This document shows positions 33,847 to 41,714 of a stretch of DNA of 55,097 nt, one piece after another. Origin of the DNA: Streptomyces lushanensis (GTDB lineage Bacteria > Actinomycetota > Actinomycetes > Streptomycetales > Streptomycetaceae). The notes under the pieces were generated by a model, which made no database searches, was not told the origin of the DNA, and saw only the letters and a program-made list of their open reading frames with translations. The position numbers and the translations under genes are program-made. The stretch lies in contig NZ_MAUD01000055.1 of the NCBI RefSeq assembly GCF_001700515.1, forward strand, positions 259 to 55,355, in the 5' to 3' direction. How positions within the stretch are numbered: the stretch's first letter is position 1; each line of letters begins with the position of its first letter.

Positions 33847-35196
33847 TCAGATCTGGCCGAAGAGCTGGGTCCAGTAGGTTCCGGCGGGGCCGCCGCCCGC
33901 GAAGCCGGTGCCGAGGTGGGTGAAGTCCGGTTTGAGGATGTTGGCCCGGTGGCCCGGACTGTTCATCCATCCCCGGACCACCTCGCGCGGGTCGCGCTGG
34001 CCGCAGGCGATGTTCTCGCCGATGCCCCGGTGCGTCGCGCCCGCGGCGGCGGCGCGGTCCCAGGGCGCGAGTCCCTCGGGCGAGGTGTGCGAGTAGAAGG
34101 CGCGCGCCGCCATGTCGGCGCTGTACGCCTGGGCCGCCGAGGCCAGGCGCGGGTCGTCGGCCAGGGGCCGCAGGCCGGCCGCCGTCCGCTCCGCGTTGGT
34201 GAGGGCGACGACCTCGGCGGCGGTCCGTATCAGTCCGTCGGGGGTGAACGGGCGCGCCCAGAGCGCCGTCCAGTAGACCTCGCCCGAGCGGGCGTCGACG
34301 GCGTGGCCGAGCCCGGCGTCGGTCAGCGAGGGGTCGAACAGCGGCCCGCGGATCGTCTCGCCGCCGAGGCAGTACTCCACGAACGCGCGCGGCGTACGCG
34401 GTCCGGAGACGAGATGCTGGTCGATACGGAGATAGTGGTAGCCGCCCGCGACGACGCGCTGGAAGACGGACACCCCGTCGGCGCCCTCCGCGCCGAGCCG
34501 CCGCTGTGCCGCCATCGCCGCCGCGTGGACCTGGGCCGCGGCGGAGAGTCTGCCGTCCAGGGCGACGGCGGGGACACCCGCCCTGAGCCGTTCGGCCCGG
34601 ACGAGCTCCGCGAACTCCCTCGCCTCGCCGGACCCGGTGAACAGGGCGCGCCCGGCCGGACCGCCGTGCGCGCGGGCGGCCGAGGGCGGCGGAGGCCCGG
34701 CGGGTGCGGTGGCCTCCTCGGTCACCTCCACGCCGAAGTCCCGGGCGATGCCGGCCAGCCCGTCCGCGTACCCCTGGCCGAGCGCCCGCAGCTTCCAGCC
34801 CGCGCCGCGCCGGTAGATCTCCGCCAGCAGCAGTACCGTCTCGTGCGTCGGGCGCGCGGGAGTGAACCGGGCGAGCACGCCCCGGCCGCCACCGCCGCGC
34901 ACGGTCAGCGTCGGCACCGGCAGCCGGCCCAGCGCGACGCCCGGGTCGGCCGGGCTGATGACCACCGTGACCCGGCTCGCGCCCGCCCGAAGCCGCCGCG
35001 GATCCACACCGGCGCCGCCGTCGTACAGCCGGGCGCCCGGGGCCGACGGCTGGTTGTAGAAGACGAAGTCGCCGTCGCCGCCCACCTTCCCGCTGTCGTC
35101 GGTGATGAGTACGGACAGGTCGAAGGGGCCCGGCACATCGATCGTCAGCGCCGTGTCCGGCAGCGCCAGATTCCCGCCGGGAACCAGCTCGATCAT
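33847..35196 (-). CDS. TerD domain fused to two CAP/SCP-like domains
   Basis: A 449-residue protein. Residues 1-165 form a TerD/stress-protein domain (MIELVPGGNLALPDT, then DFVFYNQPSAPG and VLLLAEIYRRGAGWKLRALGQGY). Residues about 190-315 look like a degenerate CAP domain (FAELVRAERLRAGVPAV). Residues about 322-449 are an intact CAP domain (VVALTNAERTAAGL, FYSHTSPEGLAPWDRA, GIGENIACGQ, WMNSPGHRANIL). CAP domains are usually extracellular, yet TerD is cytosolic and no signal peptide is present, so the location is unclear. The start is set by TerD similarity; the ribosome site is weak. A calcium-linked stress role is known for TerD proteins in general. Confidence 0.82.
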   Translation of the reverse strand: MIELVPGGNLALPDTALTIDVPGPFDLSVLITDDSGKVGGDGDFVFYNQPSAPGARLYDGGAGVDPRRLRAGASRVTVVISPADPGVALGRLPVPTLTVRGGGGRGVLARFTPARPTHETVLLLAEIYRRGAGWKLRALGQGYADGLAGIARDFGVEVTEEATAPAGPPPPSAARAHGGPAGRALFTGSGEAREFAELVRAERLRAGVPAVALDGRLSAAAQVHAAAMAAQRRLGAEGADGVSVFQRVVAGGYHYLRIDQHLVSGPRTPRAFVEYCLGGETIRGPLFDPSLTDAGLGHAVDARSGEVYWTALWARPFTPDGLIRTAAEVVALTNAERTAAGLRPLADDPRLASAAQAYSADMAARAFYSHTSPEGLAPWDRAAAAGATHRGIGENIACGQRDPREVVRGWMNSPGHRANILKPDFTHLGTGFAGGGPAGTYWTQLFGQI

Positions 35197-35368
35197 CGGC
35201 ACCGCCCGTTCCGTTCCGTCCCGTGTCCTCGTCCTCAGCGCCGCAGGCGTCGCGCGGCGCTGCCGGGAGAACGTCGCGGAGGGCGGCCACGGTTCCATGA
35301 GCCGGGTCCCGTCCCGCCGACGGGACCACCCGGCGCTCGGGCATTGTCCGGCCGGACAGGGCCAGGTC

Positions 35369-36373
35369 CTAGTCCTCGTTGTGGGTGGACGAGGTGTCGT
35401 GCGGCGGGACCGAGCGCCCGCCGTCGTTTCCGCTGATGATGACGGCGAGCAGGGCGACGACGGCTCCCGCCGCCGCGAGGCGTCCGCCGAGGCGCAGGCC
35501 CCAGCCCGCACGCGAGCCGGAGTGGGCACCGGGGCGCGACAGCCGCTCGGAACGGCGCGCGGGGCGCAGCAGGCGCGCGAGCAGGAGCGCGGCGATGGGC
35601 AGTTGCAGCAGCCAGACCGTCGTGCGGAACCAGCCGTCGTACCAGACGTTCGTGCCGTACAGCAGGGTGTGCCACACGCTCAGCACATAGACGACGATCA
35701 CGAACCGGTGCAGAACACGCCAGGTCTTGGGGCCGATACGGTGTCTGATGTAGAAGAGCAGCCCGAGCGGGACCGCCAGATAGAGCGCGGCCTGGCCGAG
35801 GGGGATGGCGAGCTGGCCCGTGCCCGAGTCGTAGCCGCCCGGCACGAACGACTCCACGAAGGCGGTGGAGAGCCGGGAGTGCCAGCGCGCGGTGTCGTGC
35901 CGGACCAGCTCCGCGGCGAAGAGCAGCGCGTGGGCGAGGATCAGGGCGATGGTGTTCAGGCTGGTCGTACGGTGCAGCCGTTCCAGGCGCTGGGGCGACA
36001 GCGGCAGCCGGCCGGGCCGGGGCCCGGAGAGCAGCAGGCCCAGTACGACGGTGGTCCATGCCCAGAGCAGGGCCGACCAGCCGAAGGCCTGGCTGAGGAA
36101 GTACATCCAGAAGCCGCCCGCGTCGGCCATGAAGGGCATGACGGACACGGTGGACGAGGTCTTGGCCTTGATACGGGCGTAGAGCAGGGCGAAGACGGCG
36201 GCGGTCACCACCAGGGCGATCAGACCGTCCGGTATCGACGCTCTGAGATCCGATCTCAGGGTGACTCTGGTCTGTGTCCGGTCCGCGGTGTTCGTATCGC
36301 TCGTGGTGTCCGTGCCGGACGTGGTGCTCGCGCCGGCCGGCTCGGGGGCGGCGGGCGTGGGGGACGGCTTCAT
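35369..36373 (-). CDS. ferric-reductase-like transmembrane protein
   Basis: A 334-residue membrane protein with a disordered Thr/Ser-rich N-terminus (1-45) and about seven hydrophobic segments. The ferric-reductase-like heme-binding core has paired His-containing helices (LERLHRTTSLNTIALILAHALLF and VLHRFVIVVYVLSVWHTLLYG). There is no NAD- or FAD-binding domain, so an external reductant is needed, as in MsrQ/YedZ-type proteins. Electron transfer across the membrane is the expected role, but the acceptor is unknown. A perfect CRP-type palindrome lies 79 bases upstream of the ATG. Confidence 0.78.
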   Translation of the reverse strand: MKPSPTPAAPEPAGASTTSGTDTTSDTNTADRTQTRVTLRSDLRASIPDGLIALVVTAAVFALLYARIKAKTSSTVSVMPFMADAGGFWMYFLSQAFGWSALLWAWTTVVLGLLLSGPRPGRLPLSPQRLERLHRTTSLNTIALILAHALLFAAELVRHDTARWHSRLSTAFVESFVPGGYDSGTGQLAIPLGQAALYLAVPLGLLFYIRHRIGPKTWRVLHRFVIVVYVLSVWHTLLYGTNVWYDGWFRTTVWLLQLPIAALLLARLLRPARRSERLSRPGAHSGSRAGWGLRLGGRLAAAGAVVALLAVIISGNDGGRSVPPHDTSSTHNED

Positions 36374-36451
36374 CTGGGCGGCTCTCTCGACGGCTTCGGC
36401 GGGTTACCGGAGCAGTCGGGTCCCGGTCGGGGAAAGTTCCCGGCGAGTTGG

Positions 36452-36467
36452 TGTGACATGGATCACA
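36452..36467. promoter_or_regulatory. CRP/FNR-type palindrome TGTGA-N6-TCACA
   Basis: TGTGACATGGATCACA has both five-base arms identical to the classical CRP half-site at the canonical 6-bp spacing. It is located in the divergent region between the ferric-reductase-like gene (79 bases upstream of its start) and the membrane-protein gene at 36554 (87 bases upstream). Streptomyces have a Crp protein with a similar site. Either or both genes could be controlled. Confidence 0.6.
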
Positions 36468-36553
36468 TCATCTGGGTGTCCTCCTAAAGCGGCCGAACCA
36501 TCGACGTATCCGGATCAGCAGCCCTTTTCCGAGGCTCCGTCCCGGGTGACACG

Positions 36554-37234
36554 ATGTCAGCCATGAGAGCCGGGCCCGCACTCCGACTCACACGTGCCGC
36601 GGTGTTCGCGGCCGTGTGCGTAGCGGTGTCCGGACTCGGCCACGCGCTCCAGTCAGACACACCGCTGCCGTGGCCCGCCCTCGTCCTCGCGCTGATCGCC
36701 GCGGGCGTCGCGGGCTGGTGGCCGGCCGGGCGTGAGCGCGGCGCGCCCACCGTCGTGGGCGCGAGCGCGGCCGGGCAGGTGACGCTGCACGCGCTGTTCA
36801 GCTGGACCCATGTCCTTGTGCCGGGTGCCGGGGCCGGACGGCCCATGGACATGCCCGGGACGGGGCGTTCGGACACGGCGGCGCACGCGCACTCCGGGAT
36901 GACCGAAGGGCCGACGGATCTTCTGGCCCTCGTCCTGGCCTTCGACGGTCACTCCCTGACCTCCGGCATGGCCCTGGCCCATCTGGTGGCCGGGCTGCTC
37001 TGCGGCTGGTGGCTGTGGCGCGGCGAGGCGGCGGTCGGCCAACTCGGGCGCTCACTCGCGCTGTTCGTCTGCGCTCCGCTGCGACGGGCCTGGCGGGTGC
37101 TGTCCGGCGCCATGACGCCGCCGCCGCGCACACGGACCGCGGCGCTCCACCGGCGCCACCGCCGTCCGCGCCGGCTCGTGGTGCTCCACGGCATCTCCCG
37201 CCGGGGCCCGCCCTTCGTCCCGTCCTTCGACTGA
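36554..37234 (+). CDS. membrane protein of unknown function, His/Met-rich loop
   Basis: A 226-residue protein with about four hydrophobic segments (AAVFAAVCVAVSGLGHAL, PALVLALIAAGVAGWW, GASAAGQVTLHALFSW, GMALAHLVAGLLCGWWLW). The loop near residues 95-115 is rich in Met and His (PMDMPG, AHAHSGM), hinting at metal, possibly copper, binding. The C-terminal 50 residues are Arg-rich and cytoplasmic. The start could be 36554 or the ATG at 36563; neither has a strong ribosome site. I do not recognise the family with certainty. It is divergent from the ferric-reductase-like gene, sharing the CRP-like site. Confidence 0.65.
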   Translation: MSAMRAGPALRLTRAAVFAAVCVAVSGLGHALQSDTPLPWPALVLALIAAGVAGWWPAGRERGAPTVVGASAAGQVTLHALFSWTHVLVPGAGAGRPMDMPGTGRSDTAAHAHSGMTEGPTDLLALVLAFDGHSLTSGMALAHLVAGLLCGWWLWRGEAAVGQLGRSLALFVCAPLRRAWRVLSGAMTPPPRTRTAALHRRHRRPRRLVVLHGISRRGPPFVPSFD

Positions 37235-37463
37235 CCCTTCGCCGCCGCCCGTCGCGGGCTCCGGCGCTCCGGCGGCGGTGACCGCGCCGGGCCGTCGGTG
37301 TGCCCGTACCCCGTGGCCGAGGGTCTCTCAGGCACGCGCACGTGCCTGTTCACAGGCCTGCCGGCGCACCGCCGTCCCACCGCGGCAGCCGGCCACCGAT
37401 GGCGCCGCGCCCTGCCCCGCCCGGCGCGGTCCGGCGCCGCGAGGACGCGAAGGACCGAGTGCG

Positions 37464-38063
37464 ATGTTCCCTGCCCCACCGACCCATCCACGTACCGTCA
37501 GATCCGCCCAACGCGACGGGGAGATCACCGCGTGGGCACTGGCCGCCGGAACCGGCGACCGGGAGGCGGCCGAGCGCTTCGTGCGCGCGACCTACGACGA
37601 CGTACGGCGGTTCGTCGCGCATCTCAGCGCCGACGTCCCGGGCGCCGAGGATCTGGCCCAGGAGACCTATCTGCGGGCCCTGACCAGCCTGGCGAAGTTC
37701 GCGGGCCGGTCCTGCGCGCGCACCTGGCTGCTGTCGATCGCGCGGTGCGTGGTCATCGACCGCTACCGCAGCGCCGCCGCCCGGCCACGGGTCGCCGACA
37801 CCACCGACTGGCAGGCGGCGGCCGAACGCGCGCAGCCGCGCCATCTGCCCGGTTTCGACGAGACCGTCGCGGTGTTCGACGCCCTGGACGCGATGGATCC
37901 GTCACGGCGGGAGGCCTTCGTCCTGACGCAGTTACTCGGGCTGTCCTACGCGGAGGCCGCCGGGGCCGCGGGCTGTCCCGTCGGTACGGTCCGCTCCCGT
38001 GTGGCGCGCGCCAGACGCGATCTCGCCTCGGTCTGGCAGCCCGCTCCGGCGGTCCGTACGTAG
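37464..38063 (+). CDS. ECF RNA polymerase sigma factor, TTA-containing
   Basis: A 199-residue group 4 sigma factor. Region 2 includes DREAAERFVRATYDDVRRFV, the core-binding block AEDLAQETYLRAL and the -10 recognition segment RSCARTWLLSIARCVVIDRYR. Region 4 is ALDAMDPSRREAFVLTQLLG then LSYAEAAGAAGCPVGTVRSR. The ATG at 37464 follows AAGGACC; the open frame extends left without similarity. Codon 157 (37932-37934) is TTA, so expression likely needs the bldA tRNA and is developmentally timed. No anti-sigma gene with a recognisable zinc motif is adjacent; the upstream membrane gene at 36554 is a possible but unproven partner. Confidence 0.88.
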   Translation: MFPAPPTHPRTVRSAQRDGEITAWALAAGTGDREAAERFVRATYDDVRRFVAHLSADVPGAEDLAQETYLRALTSLAKFAGRSCARTWLLSIARCVVIDRYRSAAARPRVADTTDWQAAAERAQPRHLPGFDETVAVFDALDAMDPSRREAFVLTQLLGLSYAEAAGAAGCPVGTVRSRVARARRDLASVWQPAPAVRT

Positions 38064-38095
38064 GCCCTGTCCGCGCGCGGTGACCGCGCGTCGCC

Positions 38096-38131
38096 GGCGC
38101 CGCCGGACCGGTCGTCAGGACCGGCGGCGCC
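38096..38131. terminator. 11-bp hairpin between convergent sigma and MFS genes
   Basis: GGCGCCGCCGG (38096-38106) pairs perfectly with CCGGCGGCGCC (38121-38131). The right arm lies within the last codons of the MFS gene. A second small palindrome, GCGCGGTGACCGCGC, lies just left of it. Together these probably terminate both convergent genes. Confidence 0.6.
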
Positions 38132-39374
38132 TCACCCGCGTCATCAGGGCCGGCAGGAGCGGCAGGATCAGACATTGGAGCGACACCGCGAGCCAGAAGC
38201 CCGGGACCATTCCCGCGCCCTCCGCGATCCCGTAGAGCTGGCCGCCGGCCACTCCGCTGGCGAACGCGCCGATCCCGGCGGCCAGCCGCTGCCGGCCGAA
38301 GACGGTGGCGGGCTCGGCGGACGACCGGGCCAGTGCCTCCAGATCGTTCTTCAGGAAGAGAACGATCTCGCCCAGACAGATCAGCGCGGCGCCCGCGCCG
38401 ATGCCCGGACGGCCACCGGCCGCGATGACCGCCGTTCCCGCCGCCATCGCGCCGAAGCCCACCCGTATCGCGGTGCGGTAGGCGAGAGCGGCGATCCACT
38501 CCGACAGCAGGGGCTGCGCGACGACGAGGAGGCACGCGTATCCCATCAGCACCGCGCCGTAGAACGACGCCGAGGTACGGGGCACCGCGTAGAGCGCCAG
38601 ATAGTGCTGGAAGAACATGAAGACGTACACGCTCAGTACGGTGACCGTGAAGGGCAGCGCCTCGCGGCGCGGAGGCGGTGACCCGGCCGCCGCCGGAGGT
38701 GTGGCGGGCGACGGCGCCGCGGTCGGCCGGGGCTCCGGCGCCGGTGGCGCCGGCGGCAGCAACGCGTGTCCGGCGCCGACCGCGGCGAACAGCAGCGTCA
38801 CCGTACCGAACAGCGCGCCCGGCGACGTCAGGACGAACGGCGCGGCGGCCGGCGGGCCGAGCGCGATCCCCGCGTTGAACGCCGAACCGCTGGCCGACAG
38901 CAGCCGGGGCCGCTCCGACTCCCGCGCGCCCTCCACCAGATACGCCTTGTTCGCGGGCAGGTAGAGCGCCGCGCCGCACGAGACGAGGAACAGCGCGCCG
39001 ACGGCGAGCACGGGACTGCCGAGCCCCGGCAAAAACGCCGCGAACCCCGCGGTGCGCACGCCCAGCGCCACCAGCATCGTGGCCCGCAGCCCGATCCGCC
39101 GCGCCAGCGCCGCGCCCGCCACCCCACCGGAGAACTGCACCAGCGAGGCGACGGCGAGGACCGCCCCGACCGTACCGAGGCCGAGCCCGAGCCGCTGGTG
39201 CAGCAGTACCGACATGTACGGCAGTACGGCGAAGCTGCCCAGGGTGATCAGGAACGAGCAGCCCAGCAGGAACGACTGCGGGCCGGTCGGCCGCCGTCCG
39301 CCCGCGCCGCGCCGCAGGGTGGAGGTACGGGCACGGGTCAGGTCCTTTCCGCCGCCCTCGCGCTCACCGCCCAC
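38115..39374 (-). CDS. MFS exporter, last gene of the four-gene operon
   Basis: A 419-residue major facilitator superfamily transporter with 12 predicted helices in two halves, separated by a Pro/Ala-rich central loop (PPAPPAPEPRPTAAPSP). The loop between helices 2 and 3 has AALARRIGLRATML, as in drug or metabolite exporters. A GTG start at 39374 overlaps the ATP-grasp stop by 11 bases; an ATG at 39401 is possible. Being last in an operon of a methyltransferase, PLP enzyme and ATP-grasp ligase, it likely exports their product. Substrate direction cannot be read from sequence. Confidence 0.82.
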   Translation of the reverse strand: MGGEREGGGKDLTRARTSTLRRGAGGRRPTGPQSFLLGCSFLITLGSFAVLPYMSVLLHQRLGLGLGTVGAVLAVASLVQFSGGVAGAALARRIGLRATMLVALGVRTAGFAAFLPGLGSPVLAVGALFLVSCGAALYLPANKAYLVEGARESERPRLLSASGSAFNAGIALGPPAAAPFVLTSPGALFGTVTLLFAAVGAGHALLPPAPPAPEPRPTAAPSPATPPAAAGSPPPRREALPFTVTVLSVYVFMFFQHYLALYAVPRTSASFYGAVLMGYACLLVVAQPLLSEWIAALAYRTAIRVGFGAMAAGTAVIAAGGRPGIGAGAALICLGEIVLFLKNDLEALARSSAEPATVFGRQRLAAGIGAFASGVAGGQLYGIAEGAGMVPGFWLAVSLQCLILPLLPALMTRVRRRRS

Positions 39375-40623
39375 CGTCGTCCACGAGGACGGGACGCACA
39401 CCCGCCGCGGCGCTCGCCGCCCGGTGCAGCGCCAGCTCCGCGGTGGCCGCCTCCGCCATGACCATTCCGGTGCAGCCGCGCTGATCGGTCACCGTGGCGA
39501 TCGTGTCGCCGGGTGCCCGCACCGGGTACCAGCGCACCGCGCCGGGATAGGCTCCGAGCCCGTCGAGTCCGCGCCAGCCCGCTAGTTCACCGGCCCTGTC
39601 CGGATAGACGAGGACGAACCCACAGGCGGGACCGGTGTGTGCGAGCGGCGCGTCCATCAGCCGGGGACGGCGGCCGAGCGCGGCGTCGATCATGGCGTCG
39701 TACACATTGGTCCGCAGGGACCGGCACAGTGCCTCACCGACCAGGGCGCCGCCGATTCTCCGGTTGATCTCGACCAGTTCGGGGCCTTCGGCGGTGAGGA
39801 TGAACTCCACATGGGCGAAACCGCTGTGGTGCCCGGCCGTGTGCAGCACCCGGCCCGCCCACTCCTCGATGCCGGCCGACTCGCCGGGAGGCAGCGCGAC
39901 CGGGAAGGCGGCGGCCTCCTCCCGCACGGCGGGCTCCCGCGAGGTCTGCCGGCTGAGCACCCCCAGCAGCCGGGTGTCCCCGTCCCAGCTCAGTGTCTCC
40001 GCGCTGTAGAGCGGCCCCGCGAGGAAGGGCTCCGCGAACAGCGCCCCGGTGAGGGAGCGCCGGCCGGCCTCGGCGAGCGCGGCGCGCAGCGCCTCCTCGT
40101 CCCTGACCACCCAGACATCGCGGGACGAGGTGCCCGCGGAGTCCTTGAGGACGGCCGGCAGCCCGATCGTACGGAGCACCTCGGCGGCAGCCGTGTCCGC
40201 GTCCGACGGGTCCGCGCCCGACGGCACGGGTACGGCGGGCCCCTTGCTCAGCCCGGCGCCGTGCAGCAGCGCCCGTATCCGCGCCTTGTCGCGCAGCACC
40301 CGTACCGCCGCCGGATCGGGGCCCGGCAGGCCGAACTCGGCCGCCAGATCGGCGGCCGGCACGCTCCACGTGTCCGTGGTGTTGACGAGACCGGTCAGTC
40401 GGGGCAGGGCCGCCAGCGCGCGCCGTGTCGCCGCCGTGTCGAAGGTGTCGACGTCGACGACGGTGAGCGCGCCGTCCGGCAGGGTGTCCGGGAGCGTGGC
40501 CAGTTCATGCCGGTACACGGTCCGGTCGCCCGTCAGCAGTGTCAGTCCGTGTCCCGCGTCGGCCGCCGCGGCGGCCATCCTGGCCAGCCCGAAGGACAGC
40601 GACTCCAGCGCGGCGATCGTCAT
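39364..40623 (-). CDS. ATP-grasp ligase
   Basis: A 419-residue ATP-grasp protein. Such enzymes join a carboxylate to an amine or thiol through an acyl phosphate. The N-terminal third is a Rossmann-like domain (TVYRHELATLPDTLP). The ATP-binding part has GLPAVLKDSAGTSSRDV, and the magnesium-binding block is AHVEFILTAEGPELVEINRRIGG-like, with Glu and Asn two residues apart. The plan resembles ligases of L-amino acids (dipeptide-forming or siderophore-type) rather than carboxylases. The start overlaps the PLP-gene stop (ATGA). Context suggests it couples a non-standard amino acid to a second acid or amine. Confidence 0.85.
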   Translation of the reverse strand: MTIAALESLSFGLARMAAAAADAGHGLTLLTGDRTVYRHELATLPDTLPDGALTVVDVDTFDTAATRRALAALPRLTGLVNTTDTWSVPAADLAAEFGLPGPDPAAVRVLRDKARIRALLHGAGLSKGPAVPVPSGADPSDADTAAAEVLRTIGLPAVLKDSAGTSSRDVWVVRDEEALRAALAEAGRRSLTGALFAEPFLAGPLYSAETLSWDGDTRLLGVLSRQTSREPAVREEAAAFPVALPPGESAGIEEWAGRVLHTAGHHSGFAHVEFILTAEGPELVEINRRIGGALVGEALCRSLRTNVYDAMIDAALGRRPRLMDAPLAHTGPACGFVLVYPDRAGELAGWRGLDGLGAYPGAVRWYPVRAPGDTIATVTDQRGCTGMVMAEAATAELALHRAASAAAGVRPVLVDDGGR

Positions 40624-41714
40624 GACGGCTCTCCCTGCGACAGCGGTTTCGGCCGGACACCGGAGGCTGTGCTCTCCGGTCCCATGTCGGCCACGACAAG
40701 TTCCTTGTGGGAGCGGCGCTCCCACTCCATCACCGACCACGGCGGCCGGAGCCCGTCCAGGCCGAGGATGCGGTGGGGCCGCAGGGCGTGTACGTCCGGT
40801 GCCTCGGCGTGCCGGGCGAACACCCGCTCCGCGTACCGGTGTCCGGTGTCCGCGCCGATGACAAGATGCTGCCGACCGGGGTCGCGGTCCGCCTCCCAGC
40901 CCGCGACAAGATGCGCGGCTCCGGTGGACAGCCCGGCGAACACGGCGTGTTCACGGAGCAGACCGACCGCGCCCGCCATCGCATGGCGGAAGTCCACCCA
41001 GTGGAGCGTGTCGTACAGCTCGTGCCGGACGTTCTCGAAGGGGATGGAGCTTCCGATGCCCGCGATGATCGCCTCGGGGTCGCTGAACCGCTCGCTGCCG
41101 AAGGTGACACTTCCGTACGGCTGGATTCCCACCAGCCGTACCGCGCGCCCCGATCCGCGCAGCGCCTCCACCAGACCGCCCGTCGACGCGCCGGTGCCGA
41201 CGGCGCCGACCACCGTCAGCGGGCTGTCGGGCAGCGCGTCGGCGACCAGCGCCGCGAACTCCCGGTACCCGGCGTAGTGCACGGCGTCGTGGTACTGCCG
41301 CATCCAGTGGAAGTCCGGTCTGCGGGCGAGGAGTTCACGGACATGGCGCACCCGGCGCTCCTGGTCGAGCCGGAGGCTCTCCGACGGGGGCATCTGGTCG
41401 ACCGTCGCGCCCAGCACCTCCAACTGGGCACGCATCACCGCGTCCACGGTCGTCGACGCCACGATGTGGCAGCGCAGTCCGTAGCGGTGGCAGGCCATGG
41501 CGAGCGCCAGCGCGTAGATCCCGCTCGAACTGTCGATGAGAGTCTGCCCGGGGACGATACGGCCGCGCCGCAGCAGCGCACGGACCGCGCCGAGCGCCGC
41601 GTACACCTTCATCGTCTCGAAGCGGGCGAGCACGACATTGCCGCCGAGCCTGATCAGATCGGGCGCCTTCATCGCGTCGGTGACATGCTCGTGTATCGGT
41701 GTACGCGCCGTCAT
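40620..41714 (-). CDS. PLP-dependent enzyme, cysteine-synthase fold
   Basis: A 364-residue fold-type II PLP enzyme related to cysteine synthase, SbnA and DcsD-type beta-replacing enzymes. Lys36 in RFETMKVYAALG is the expected Schiff-base residue, but the usual P-G-S-x-K-D-R block is not kept. DSSSGIYALALAMACHRYG matches the substrate-carboxylate loop and VGTGASTGGLVEAL the phosphate loop. The altered active-site block suggests a substrate other than O-acetylserine plus sulfide, for example another nucleophile giving an unusual amino acid. Both ends overlap neighbours by 4 bases. Confidence 0.85.
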   Translation of the reverse strand: MTARTPIHEHVTDAMKAPDLIRLGGNVVLARFETMKVYAALGAVRALLRRGRIVPGQTLIDSSSGIYALALAMACHRYGLRCHIVASTTVDAVMRAQLEVLGATVDQMPPSESLRLDQERRVRHVRELLARRPDFHWMRQYHDAVHYAGYREFAALVADALPDSPLTVVGAVGTGASTGGLVEALRGSGRAVRLVGIQPYGSVTFGSERFSDPEAIIAGIGSSIPFENVRHELYDTLHWVDFRHAMAGAVGLLREHAVFAGLSTGAAHLVAGWEADRDPGRQHLVIGADTGHRYAERVFARHAEAPDVHALRPHRILGLDGLRPPWSVMEWERRSHKELVVADMGPESTASGVRPKPLSQGEPS

